In this document: one piece after another, positions 18,351 to 26,540 of the stretch
How positions within the stretch are numbered: the first letter of the stretch is position 1
Layout of the letters: the number at the start of each line of letters is the position of its first letter
Source of the DNA: Parasulfitobacter algicola
GTDB taxonomy: Bacteria > Pseudomonadota > Alphaproteobacteria > Rhodobacterales > Rhodobacteraceae
Direction: 5' to 3'
Assembly (NCBI RefSeq): GCF_013315265.1
Contig: NZ_JABUFE010000016.1
Coordinates: 1-41,199 of the forward strand
Length of the DNA: 41,199 bases
Notes under the pieces: model-generated
Databases searched by the model: none
What the model was told of the DNA's origin: nothing
What the model saw: only the letters and a program-made list of their open reading frames with translations
Position numbers and translations under genes: made by a program

Positions 18351-18375
18351 AAAGGCGTTTTAGGGCGCCTTTTTT
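18351..18375 (+). terminator. Intrinsic terminator of the binding-protein gene
   Basis: AAAGGCG (18351-18357) and CGCCTTT (18366-18372) form a 7-bp perfect stem with an eight-base loop, followed by further T residues. Confidence 0.75.
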
Positions 18376-18477
18376 AATGAAATGACATCATCGCAGAACA
18401 GCAGTTCAACCCATCGCCTTTACTTTCTGAGGAACTGTAACCATACCAATTGGACCGAATTGGCCCAAGGATCCCAA

Positions 18478-19353
18478 ATGGACATTCGCGCCCTTTTGAT
18501 GGGTCTGGCTTTCGCATTGATGTGGTCATCAGCCTTTACATCCGCGCGGATTATCGTAAGCGAGGCACCACCACTTTCGGCATTAGCACTGCGGTTTCTA
18601 ATTTCAGGATTAATTGCGGTAGCTATCGCACACGCCGTGGGACAAAATTGGCAGCTGACCAGAGGACAATGGCTGGCCACAATTGTTTTCGGAATTTGCC
18701 AGAATGCACTTTATCTGGGTCTGAATTTTGTCGCGATGCAAACGATAGAGGCATCGCTTGCAGCTATTATCGCGTCCACCATGCCACTTCTTGTTGCGAT
18801 GGTTGGTTGGATAATTTTCCGCGAAAAAATGCCGCCAGTTGGAATTATCGGTTTATTTGCCGGTGTTGCTGGTGTTGTTTTGATTATGGGCGCACGTCTA
18901 CAGGGTGATGTCCATCTTTTCGGCATCATGCTTTGTTTTATTGGCGTGGTGTCATTAACTTTGGCAACGTTGGCAGTACGTGGTGCTTCATCTGGTGGAA
19001 ATATCTTGATGATTGTTGGGCTACAGATGCTGATCGGAAGCGTCTGTCTTGCCATACCGGCCGTGTCATTTGAGACTGTGAATATTGATCTTAGCTGGCG
19101 CCTAATCGCCGCTTTCACCTACACAACATTCATTCCGGGTCTGGCGGCAACAATCGTCTGGTTTCAATTGGTCAGACGCATTGGCGCTGTCAAAGCCGCC
19201 ACATTCCACTTTCTAAATCCCTTTTTAGGCGTGGCGATTGCAGCTGTGTTTCTGAATGAAAGCCTTCGCTGGCTTGATATTTTGGGTGTTGCAATCATTG
19301 CCGGCGGCATTCTGGCTGTGCAGCTTTCGAAACAAACGTCCGCGCGACAGTAA
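18478..19353 (+). CDS. DMT-superfamily (EamA) transporter
   Basis: A 291-aa integral membrane protein with about ten hydrophobic segments arranged as two homologous halves of five, the EamA pattern. The first half begins ALLMGLAFALMWSSAFTSAR, and the second half contains the matching GLAATIVWFQLVRRIGAVKAA and the FLNPFLGVAIAAVFLNE segment. Members export amino acids, nucleosides or other metabolites; the substrate here is unknown. The start at 18478 has AAGG well placed; the frame could be extended to 18382 but would run into the upstream terminator. It converges with the DUF2125-type gene, leaving 15 bases between the stops. Confidence 0.87.
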   Translation: MDIRALLMGLAFALMWSSAFTSARIIVSEAPPLSALALRFLISGLIAVAIAHAVGQNWQLTRGQWLATIVFGICQNALYLGLNFVAMQTIEASLAAIIASTMPLLVAMVGWIIFREKMPPVGIIGLFAGVAGVVLIMGARLQGDVHLFGIMLCFIGVVSLTLATLAVRGASSGGNILMIVGLQMLIGSVCLAIPAVSFETVNIDLSWRLIAAFTYTTFIPGLAATIVWFQLVRRIGAVKAATFHFLNPFLGVAIAAVFLNESLRWLDILGVAIIAGGILAVQLSKQTSARQ

Positions 19354-19368
19354 TCAGCCCAAAATCAG

Positions 19369-20166
19369 CTATTGCAAAACCAAGGGTGGAATCTGCCCAA
19401 TCGTGAATGGCCCCACTTTGGCTGTTCCGTTGGTTATTGTCAGCGGTACAATCAGACCACGATCCCGACCCGCTTCTTCCATTGCTTCGCGCAATTCTGC
19501 ACGATCAACCGTTCCGGTTTCAGGCATTAGCATCAGCGTGCGTCGCCAGTCAGGTAAGGTGACCTGGATTGATCCATTGGGCCGCCCGGCCGCATCAACC
19601 GTGACATCGCCCTGGGCCTGAAATTGCAAAGCACCCCATTCGATTTGAGCATTTCGAATATTGATATTGGTTAATTTCGGAGAATTTGATCGCAAAGTAT
19701 TACCCTGCCATGGTCTATCCAATATCAGAACAGTATCAACAGTTGCAGCACTGATCGTTGCCGGCAATCCGATGCGACCTGCATCCGAAACAGTTTGAGA
19801 TGGCAATCGCAAATCCGATGTTTTGATTGTGACAAGATATTCGGAATTTCCCTGATCTGTCACAGATGTACCTGCGCTTTGCAGAATATTGCGCAAGACA
19901 TCATCTTCGATCAGTGCCAAAGCATCTTCTGTCAGCCGGGCTTGGTTTGTTGACGTCTGGCTGACAGACTGGAAAACAATACCCTTATTTGCGCCGGTGC
20001 CCGCCCCTGTCGCTGAAAGTGAATCGCGGCTTTGGGATGGTGATGTGAAAAAAGTGCTTTTATCCCGCCCCTGGCTTGCACCCGTTTCGGACAATGATTG
20101 CGCTTTAATCGGGGTTGCCAACTGAAAAACCGCAAGTGCCACAGCTGTTACAAAATGGTATTTCAT
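19369..20166 (-). CDS. Exported DUF2125-like protein
   Basis: A 265-aa protein with a signal peptide (about 22 residues ending IKA). A low-complexity Ser/Thr/Gly/Gln-rich segment follows, and then a domain resembling DUF2125, common in Rhodobacterales. Family-like features are TVLILDRPWQGNTLRSN, the NAQIEWGALQFQAQGDVTVD segment with a Trp-Gly-Ala core, and the ending GPFTIGQIPPLVLQ. The DUF2125 region seems to lack the N-terminal half of longer relatives. No function is known for the family. I chose the ATG at 20166 with GGAG ahead of it, rather than 20178. Confidence 0.65.
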   Translation of the reverse strand: MKYHFVTAVALAVFQLATPIKAQSLSETGASQGRDKSTFFTSPSQSRDSLSATGAGTGANKGIVFQSVSQTSTNQARLTEDALALIEDDVLRNILQSAGTSVTDQGNSEYLVTIKTSDLRLPSQTVSDAGRIGLPATISAATVDTVLILDRPWQGNTLRSNSPKLTNINIRNAQIEWGALQFQAQGDVTVDAAGRPNGSIQVTLPDWRRTLMLMPETGTVDRAELREAMEEAGRDRGLIVPLTITNGTAKVGPFTIGQIPPLVLQ

Positions 20167-20582
20167 GACGTGCTCCAACCGATTACCTAGACAAGTCGTA
20201 GCCTATTCCATGAGAATCACACAAGTAAAACTATACCGTCTTTTGCGTTTATAATGCCACAATCCTAATGGTCATGGAAAATTGTACGCAGCGTCATAGA
20301 ATCGGGCACTTCCTTGAAAACGATAAAGGAATCGCATTAATTAGGGAATTTGAAAAAACACCTATAAGTTGATTTGTTTAGATTTTGTTTACCATTAAGT
20401 GCAAAACCCGTTACAAAAGTGGCACGGATGTCCAAAGAGTGCCCAATTTTGGTCAAAGCAAACGCTTATGAGTTAATAGATTGGGCTGATAAGAGTGTTT
20501 GATGTTACTTTGAGACTTTCTGGGATTCGCTCAGGCTTTGGTAGTATGTGTCAGCTTTGGTATGGCTAACGGGTGTTAAGAT
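20167..20582. other. Intergenic region before the dynamin/flagellar block
   Basis: This 416-base AT-rich stretch separates two divergent genes and must hold promoters for both. It contains a TATAAT hexamer at 20250-20255 without a convincing -35 partner at normal spacing. TTTACCAT at 20388-20395 is one base off the CtrA half site TTAACCAT. A 6-bp inverted repeat (TTCCTT 20310-20315, AAGGAA 20326-20331) is also present. None is strong enough to call a promoter. No coding sequence was recognised. Confidence 0.45.
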
Positions 20583-20981
20583 ATGGACGACGCAAAGGAT
20601 AAACCAGTATTGTCGCAAGAAGCGAAACAGGCAGAGCTTTTTAAAAAGCTTGGCATGATTGAAACCGTTGCGAATGGTGCAGGTGTTTGCGTTTGCATGA
20701 AGAAAAAGGAAGAGCCAACTCAGTTGCTGGCGAATGCAGCATGGGCACTTTCAAAGCAAGACACTTATGATCTGGCTGAAGAAGATGCTTTGGTGCATTT
20801 TTCTGGCACTGAAGACTATGATCATATTGCGGTTGTTCTTGATCCAGAGGCACGGGCTTCTTTTTCGGATCAGATTATGACAGATTTAACTTACAGGGCT
20901 ATTGAGATCGTTGGCTTAATTCAAACACCGGCTCATAATTTACCTGATGAACATGAGACGAGCACTGGGGCTATGCAATAA
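20583..20981 (+). CDS. Protein of unknown function, 132 aa, upstream of dynamin-like gene
   Basis: I do not recognise it. It is a soluble, acidic protein without signal peptide or membrane segment. A predicted helical N-terminus (about 10-30) is followed by GAGVCVCMKKKEE, and later a beta-like DYDHIAVVLDPEAR and a helix. The ribosome-binding site is weak. It lies 55 bases upstream of the dynamin-like gene on the same strand, separated by a hairpin with a short T run, and opens the one-directional block that leads into the flagellar genes. Codon use looks like that of its neighbours. Confidence 0.65.
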   Translation: MDDAKDKPVLSQEAKQAELFKKLGMIETVANGAGVCVCMKKKEEPTQLLANAAWALSKQDTYDLAEEDALVHFSGTEDYDHIAVVLDPEARASFSDQIMTDLTYRAIEIVGLIQTPAHNLPDEHETSTGAMQ

Positions 20982-20988
20982 TCGAAGG

Positions 20989-21015
20989 CCTTAACACTGT
21001 ATCTGTTAAGGTTTT
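20989..21015 (+). terminator. Hairpin between the 132-aa gene and the dynamin-like gene
   Basis: CCTTAACA (20989-20996) and TGTTAAGG (21004-21011) form a perfect 8-bp stem with a seven-base loop, followed by TTTT. It is AT-rich and the T run is short, so it may act as a partial terminator lowering expression of the downstream GTPases, or as an mRNA processing or stability element. Confidence 0.5.
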
Positions 21016-21036
21016 GGTATGGGGGAATAAAAAAGT

Positions 21037-23094
21037 ATGACAGTTACGTCACAAACAAACGGTGCACAGGGTGAGTGCATTCCAGCAAACAGACGGCTTC
21101 TTCCACTGGGGTTGAATAGCCTGAAACCGCTGAATTACGCATTCGACGAAACAGCGAAAGCTGTGCAGCAACTGGCAGATGTATGCGACAAGCGCACCGC
21201 TGCACGTGCTATGGCACTGAAAAAAAAGCTGGATGAATTCGAACCAAGTGTCACGCTGGTTGGCCAGGTCAAAGCGGGTAAAACTGCACTGACGAATGTA
21301 CTTGTCGGATCCCCGGGGCTTTTGCCATCGGATGTGAACCCATGGACATCCGTTGTGACCACGCTTCATATCAATCCAAAGCATCAATCCGCCAAAACCA
21401 AAGCATTGTTCGATTTTTTCGCCAAGGATGAGTGGGATAAACTGGTCGTCACGGGTGGTCGATTGGGTGAACTGGCCGAACGCGCCGGCGCAGATGACGA
21501 AATGCGTCAAATTCAGGAACAGATTGCAGAAATGCAAGCCAAGACAAAAAAGCGTCTGGGTGATGATTTTGAAGAGCTTTTGGGCCAACAGCACAGATAC
21601 GACTATTACGACTCTGAGTTAGTCGAAAGATATGTCTGTCTGGGCGAAGAAGAATCTGATGACGTTCAGGAACCCGGCTCACGAGGACATTATGCAGACG
21701 TCACAAAATCAGCTGAGCTGTTTGTAGATCTGCCAGAATTCCCCGGCACCTTGTGTTTGCGCGATACCCCCGGCGTAAACGATACATTTATGGTGCGCGA
21801 ACAGATCACGATCCGCAGTGTACGCGATTCTGAGATTTGTGTGGTTGTTCTGTCAGCCCACCAGGCTTTGACAACGATGGATATGGCATTGATCCGCCTG
21901 ATTTCGAACCTCGAAAAACGTCAGGTTATCCTGTTCGTGAACCGGATTGACGAACTTCCAAACCCTGCCCTTCAGGTGCCTGAGATTGAACACAGCATTC
22001 GTGCGACACTGAAATCCCACAATGCACCAGATGATTGTTCGATTATTTTCGGCAGCGCAAAATGGGCCGAAGCAGCGCTGACAAATTCAATTTCATCACT
22101 GCCCGATGAAAGCCGTGATGCGCTGATCGAATGGGCACAAGCTGCAGAAGACTTTGCAGCAGATGATGTTGAGGCACACACTTGGTATCTTTCAGGTGTT
22201 CCTGCGCTGATGGACTCGGTCTACGAACGTGTTCGTGAAGGCAGCGGCCAACGGACGCTTGAGAAAGTGCGCAAGCGTGCGCTTAACCTTGCAAACCAGG
22301 CGCGCGCTGCGACATCGACCACACAAATGCGGTTTAGTTTGTCCGGCCCAGTGAATGTTGACAAAAGACAATTGAAAGCATCTTTGCAAGCATTGACGGA
22401 CTCGTATGAGACACGTGTTCAGAAAGTACTTGATGAGTTGCACGATGGCCTGATGGCACGGCTGGAAAAAGCCGAAGCAAATTTTGTCAAGCGTGCAACC
22501 GACGCGTTGATCAGCCATTTGCAAAAGAACGGTGAACATGGGTCATGGCAATATAAACCTGATGGGCTTCGATTGCTTTTGCGTGCGGGCTATTTGAACT
22601 TTTCAAACTCAGCCAGCAAAAATGCGTCGGCCGTTTATGCATCGGCCGCATCGGACATTGAAAAGATATATGTGGAAAGCTTTGGCGTTGAATTGGAAGG
22701 GTTTCATATTGAACCCCCCGTGCCCCCACGCGTTCCACCACCTGTTGTACTGGGCAAAACGATCGCACTTGATTTGCAAAGCACATGGTGGCGCAAATGG
22801 TGGCAAAAGCGCAAAGGTTTTGAAGCGTTTGCTGCAGATTATGCACGTCTGATCCAGTCAGAGTCGGGCGCAATCATTCAGGAACTCAAGGAAACGCAGG
22901 TAAATGAGGTTCTGGAGAAAATCCGCAGTACTTTACGTGAGTTCATTGCCGAACAAAATGAAACTTTGATCAAACTTGCGGAAAATCCTGAAAACGCGGA
23001 TCAAATACAGCAAGGTGCTGAAGGCGCAAACCTTGAAGATACACAAGGAGCCCTTGGCGATGTTCTAATACGATTGGAGCGTGTCGCAGCTTAG
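21037..23094 (+). CDS. Dynamin-like large GTPase, 685 aa
   Basis: A bacterial dynamin-family protein. The G domain has GQVKAGKT at 76-83 (P-loop), a candidate switch threonine in NPWTSVVTT near 104, DTPG at 243-246, and NRID at 302-305 in place of the usual TKxD/NKxD. The region between switch I and DTPG carries a long insert (about 120-225) with predicted coiled coil. A helical stalk follows (about 400-540). A proline-rich stretch (560-569) and a Trp/Arg-rich segment WWRKWWQKRK (584-593) may form a membrane-contacting tip, and a final helix returns towards the G domain. Dynamins bind and remodel membranes by GTP-driven assembly. It is followed 42 bases later by a second GTPase, so the two probably work as a pair. 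GGGGGAA precedes the start. Confidence 0.85.
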   Translation: MTVTSQTNGAQGECIPANRRLLPLGLNSLKPLNYAFDETAKAVQQLADVCDKRTAARAMALKKKLDEFEPSVTLVGQVKAGKTALTNVLVGSPGLLPSDVNPWTSVVTTLHINPKHQSAKTKALFDFFAKDEWDKLVVTGGRLGELAERAGADDEMRQIQEQIAEMQAKTKKRLGDDFEELLGQQHRYDYYDSELVERYVCLGEEESDDVQEPGSRGHYADVTKSAELFVDLPEFPGTLCLRDTPGVNDTFMVREQITIRSVRDSEICVVVLSAHQALTTMDMALIRLISNLEKRQVILFVNRIDELPNPALQVPEIEHSIRATLKSHNAPDDCSIIFGSAKWAEAALTNSISSLPDESRDALIEWAQAAEDFAADDVEAHTWYLSGVPALMDSVYERVREGSGQRTLEKVRKRALNLANQARAATSTTQMRFSLSGPVNVDKRQLKASLQALTDSYETRVQKVLDELHDGLMARLEKAEANFVKRATDALISHLQKNGEHGSWQYKPDGLRLLLRAGYLNFSNSASKNASAVYASAASDIEKIYVESFGVELEGFHIEPPVPPRVPPPVVLGKTIALDLQSTWWRKWWQKRKGFEAFAADYARLIQSESGAIIQELKETQVNEVLEKIRSTLREFIAEQNETLIKLAENPENADQIQQGAEGANLEDTQGALGDVLIRLERVAA

Positions 23095-23136
23095 GATTTT
23101 GTGTTTTAAGGTTTGGTGTTTAAGGGGGAACGAGTG

Positions 23137-25029
23137 ATGACAGGAAGCAATTCGACTATACGCACGGTCAGCGCGGCCCAAATGGAACGTTTGGCACGGT
23201 GGGCTGAAAAGAAGCCTGCGATCGCTCTTATGGGGGAATTCAGCGCTGGCAAATCCACACTGTTGAACCTGTTGATCGGCAAATCTGTCTTACCGACACA
23301 GATCACCGCGACCCAATTGCCGCCAATCTGGATGCGTTATGGCGAAGGTGAGCCGTACCGCATGGACATTTATGGCAACAGACGTTCTGTTGATCTAAAC
23401 GATATCAGCACGATCCCTGTCAAAAAAACCCGTTTCATCCGCGTCTATAGCAAGGCTGAATTTCTAAAGCGCTGCGATCTGATTGACACGCCTGGCATCT
23501 CGGACCCGAATATTCCCGCAGAAGTTTGGATGCATGCTGTTGGGTATGCGAACGCGATTTTGTGGTGCACTCATGCGACGCAAGCCTGGCGCGAAAGCGA
23601 ACGCAGTGCTTGGGTTTCACTTCCGGACCGGTTGAAAGACAAAAGTCTACTTTTGGTGACCCGCTCTGATAAACTTGCGACGGATATTGATCGCCAGAAA
23701 GTGGATGCCCGGCTTGAACGCGAAGCAGCCCCATTGTTTCGCAGCAGGCATTTCATGTCTTTGCTGGAAGCCATTCATGCCCGCGATACCGGTGATACTG
23801 GCGACGCTTGGAGACAGAGTGGCGGCAAAGAATTCATGGCCGCCCTTGATGGCGTAATCACGGATATCACCGCTGAACGTGGAAATATGCTGTTTCGGTA
23901 CAAATCCAACGGATCAAATGTTCAGAACTTCCCAGGTGTTGTTCAACCTAATCGTCCAGTTCGAGACAGTGGATCAAGAGTACCGTCGTTTGCACCTGTC
24001 CGCCCCGCTCGTCCAATTGGAAAAAGTCCCGAAGAACGTCGCGAAAGACTGCCCGCCGCCGAGGCAGATAACATTCGAGAACAACTTGGTATTGAAGAGA
24101 AAATTGAACAGCCACAACAGCCCGATATTGCGACTGTGCCGACCATTACACCCGTTCAAAACGATATTCCCGAAGATGTACCCGCGCCGAAAAGTAGCCT
24201 GAATGCTCTTCGTGATGCATTTTCTGCGCCTCAACCAGAGCCTGAGATTGTTCCGGAGCAAGCAGATGATATTCGTGAAGAATTAGGCGATGATGTTGCA
24301 TCATCTGATATTCAGTCTGAAAACAACATCCCTTCTATCACACCAAGAAATACTTTTTCTTTCTTGCAGCCGGATTCTGAACCAGAAGATCAAATAGGAG
24401 CGACCGAGACGACTGATGAAGAGGTGATCGAGGAGACCTCTGCGCCAGAACCTGAAATTCAACCAGAACCCGTCGCGCCTGTCTCATCTTTTCAGTATAT
24501 GGATGCGCCAGCTGCAGATGAGATGAAAGAGGAACCGATTGCAGAAGTTGCGGCCTTTAATCATCCTGTCACAGATGATGCGGATGATTTCCGGCCCGAT
24601 GAAAGCTTGGCTGACGAACTTATTTCAAATGCAGAGGAACTTAGCGTTGCTGATAGCAGCAGTGTTATAGAAGAGTTTGCTTCGCCTGATATTTCAACAC
24701 CCACCTCCGTTGAAGACACTGAAGCTGTCGAAGAATACATTGAGGAAGAGGTTGCTGAGCATCCACTAGCCGTTGAACCTGACGTTCTTGAAGAAACAGA
24801 AAAATATGAAGTCGCAGAGGAAGATGAGCAAATACCTTCTGAGGTTTGGGCCGAAATTGTCGCGCGGGGTAACATAGAAACTGTACCCCAGGTATTAGCC
24901 GCCATTCAGGAACTGCTTGACCGGGTTGACCCAGAAATACCTGATACAGGTAGCAACACGACACCCGAAGGTGACGAAGCATCAAAAGATGGCGCGCCGT
25001 TGCCCGGAGGTTGGAGTCGTCTGGCTTAG
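23137..25029 (+). CDS. Dynamin-type GTPase with long acidic tail, 630 aa
   Basis: The G domain (about 20-250) resembles dynamin-family proteins: GEFSAGKS at 33-40, a candidate switch I in ITATQLPP, DTPG at 117-120, TRSD at 165-168. After that there is no recognisable helical stalk. Instead a tail of about 370 residues is rich in Glu, Asp, Pro, Ser and Ala, probably disordered. It contains two copies each of a DxIREQLG/DDIREELG motif and an FSxxQPxxEPE motif, and ends in a short helical segment near PSEVWAEIVARG. The ATG at 23137 follows GGGGGAACG; the frame could start at 23113. It probably pairs with the larger GTPase just upstream. The tail may bind partners. Confidence 0.8.
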   Translation: MTGSNSTIRTVSAAQMERLARWAEKKPAIALMGEFSAGKSTLLNLLIGKSVLPTQITATQLPPIWMRYGEGEPYRMDIYGNRRSVDLNDISTIPVKKTRFIRVYSKAEFLKRCDLIDTPGISDPNIPAEVWMHAVGYANAILWCTHATQAWRESERSAWVSLPDRLKDKSLLLVTRSDKLATDIDRQKVDARLEREAAPLFRSRHFMSLLEAIHARDTGDTGDAWRQSGGKEFMAALDGVITDITAERGNMLFRYKSNGSNVQNFPGVVQPNRPVRDSGSRVPSFAPVRPARPIGKSPEERRERLPAAEADNIREQLGIEEKIEQPQQPDIATVPTITPVQNDIPEDVPAPKSSLNALRDAFSAPQPEPEIVPEQADDIREELGDDVASSDIQSENNIPSITPRNTFSFLQPDSEPEDQIGATETTDEEVIEETSAPEPEIQPEPVAPVSSFQYMDAPAADEMKEEPIAEVAAFNHPVTDDADDFRPDESLADELISNAEELSVADSSSVIEEFASPDISTPTSVEDTEAVEEYIEEEVAEHPLAVEPDVLEETEKYEVAEEDEQIPSEVWAEIVARGNIETVPQVLAAIQELLDRVDPEIPDTGSNTTPEGDEASKDGAPLPGGWSRLA

Positions 25030-25118
25030 CTTAAAAAAGACGAAAATCTTGTTTTATATTACACAGCATGACATAGCGGTTCTCATCACTTTTTGATTTG
25101 ATGGGGACCCTTTAGAAT

Positions 25119-25508
25119 ATGTCTCTCGAACAAGCGCTTCAAACTTCTATGGCACATATCCCGGATTGCCTTGCAGCTGGGTACATGGACTTAGAAATGG
25201 GTATTCTGCTGGCTGAAAGCATGTATCCCGAAATGGCACAAGATGTTTTCGATATGCTAGCCTCGGCGACGGTCGATATGCTTCTTGGGCAAGAATTTAC
25301 ATCAATTGAAACGGCTTTTGCAGATAGTAACGACACCTCGTATTTTCAGGAATTTATATTACTTGGCACTGATTATCTAAGTGTGTTCATGCGCACGGCG
25401 CAGTATCCAAACCATGTTGTTTTCTATGTTTGCGACAAACAGGCCAACGCTGGTATGGTTTTAACCAAGTCGCGTATGAATATTGACAGCGTTGCCGCTG
25501 CAGTCTGA
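25119..25508 (+). CDS. Roadblock/LC7-like protein, 129 aa
   Basis: A small soluble protein whose order of elements fits the roadblock/LC7 fold. A helix leads into HIPDCLAAGYMDLEMGILLA, comparable to the family's IPGVxGAxLVDxDGLxLA. A long helix follows, then beta strands around YFQEFILLGTDYLSVFMRT and NHVVFYVCDKQANAGMVLTK, comparable to the family's LLxVLxDxxANLGLVxxE ending. Roadblock proteins such as MglB regulate or scaffold small GTPases. Its place directly after two GTPase genes supports such a role. The assignment rests on pattern matching by eye. The ribosome-binding site (GGGGA) is about twelve bases upstream. Confidence 0.6.
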   Translation: MSLEQALQTSMAHIPDCLAAGYMDLEMGILLAESMYPEMAQDVFDMLASATVDMLLGQEFTSIETAFADSNDTSYFQEFILLGTDYLSVFMRTAQYPNHVVFYVCDKQANAGMVLTKSRMNIDSVAAAV

Positions 25509-25540
25509 CGTTAATCCTATTACATATTGGATGCTAACAT

Positions 25541-26431
25541 ATGTCTCTAAGCCGCTCGATTACACAAATATTGGATCAGGTTCGAAAGACGGCCACACTA
25601 CGTGAGGACGAAGGGCGCGTTTTACCAGCTTTTGATCCAGATGAACGACTAAAAGCAATTACGACTGAAATCGGGGAAACCCTTTTACCAAGGGCGCTTT
25701 GCTTTCAGATCGGAGAAAATTCGCAGCTTTTTATAGATGCGGGCAGTCGCAGATTGTTAAAAGTTATAGACCTGAATCCACAAGTTTTCCTGCGTGAAGG
25801 CGATACACTGTTTTCAGGACGTGATGATAGCCATCACGATGAACAATTGGAATCGCTGGCGCATATGTTATCGCTTTTTGCCCACCAGGACGGCGAATTA
25901 AAGGTGTTTTCAACGCCCCCTCAGGATCTTTATGGCGCGGACGAGGTTGGATATACATCAGATGAAATCGAAAAAATTTGCGCCAAACTGGATATTTCAT
26001 CCGAAGATATAGAACGGGCATTATCGCAGGCGGCTGCATCTGTGACAGAACGACCTGATACTGAACCAAAGAAAGAACAGCCTGCATCTGGTAACGCTCC
26101 GGAGGATATCAGAAGCTTTTTCAAGACAGTTTGCCAATTCGGGCATAGCTGTCTGCTTATATCACCTCAAAAACAACTTGTTGATCAAAAACAAGATCCC
26201 CAGAATATTCAACTTGATGCGCTGACACAGGAAATAGGATTCATGCTGGAAAAGTGGCTGACAGATACGTCAAGTGTCATGTCAGGCCAGCGTTTGATTG
26301 TCATGCGCTCGCAAGCGGCAGATGGTGCATCGGTTGCATTTTTCATGAACGCAGGTTTCAGCGTTGTTGCCCATTTCAACAATAAAGATCTGGGTCGTGC
26401 CCTGGCTGCATGGAACAGCGTTACGGACTAG
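25541..26431 (+). CDS. Protein of unknown function, 296 aa
   Basis: I do not recognise a family. No signal peptide or membrane segment is visible. Two folded halves seem to be joined by a polar linker (about 165-190, TERPDTEPKKEQPASGNAPE). The halves share a short resemblance: AITTEIGETLLPRA near residue 40 and ALTQEIGFMLEKWL near 228. The C-terminal stretch GASVAFFMNAGFSVVAHFNN then NKDLGRALAAW resembles the last strands and helix of roadblock-like domains, but only weakly. It follows the roadblock-like gene by 32 bases and precedes motB by 109, so it belongs to the same transcription direction and perhaps the same complex. Confidence 0.65.
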   Translation: MSLSRSITQILDQVRKTATLREDEGRVLPAFDPDERLKAITTEIGETLLPRALCFQIGENSQLFIDAGSRRLLKVIDLNPQVFLREGDTLFSGRDDSHHDEQLESLAHMLSLFAHQDGELKVFSTPPQDLYGADEVGYTSDEIEKICAKLDISSEDIERALSQAAASVTERPDTEPKKEQPASGNAPEDIRSFFKTVCQFGHSCLLISPQKQLVDQKQDPQNIQLDALTQEIGFMLEKWLTDTSSVMSGQRLIVMRSQAADGASVAFFMNAGFSVVAHFNNKDLGRALAAWNSVTD

Positions 26432-26540
26432 GTAGAATTCAGTAGTTTCGCCCATCTCAAAATATGAACAATTTGAATTGGTAACTCCGCCTTCACACAC
26501 CTGACGTTAAGAAGAACGCCGGGTGAACATGAGGTGTGAG

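Noticed and set aside
20388-20395. TTTACCAT as a CtrA half site
   Set aside because: One mismatch in a single half site without a partner at normal spacing; frequent by chance in AT-rich DNA.
20432-20446. TGGCACG, the -24 element of a sigma-54 promoter, upstream of the 132-aa gene
   Set aside because: No TTGC-type -12 element at the right spacing follows.
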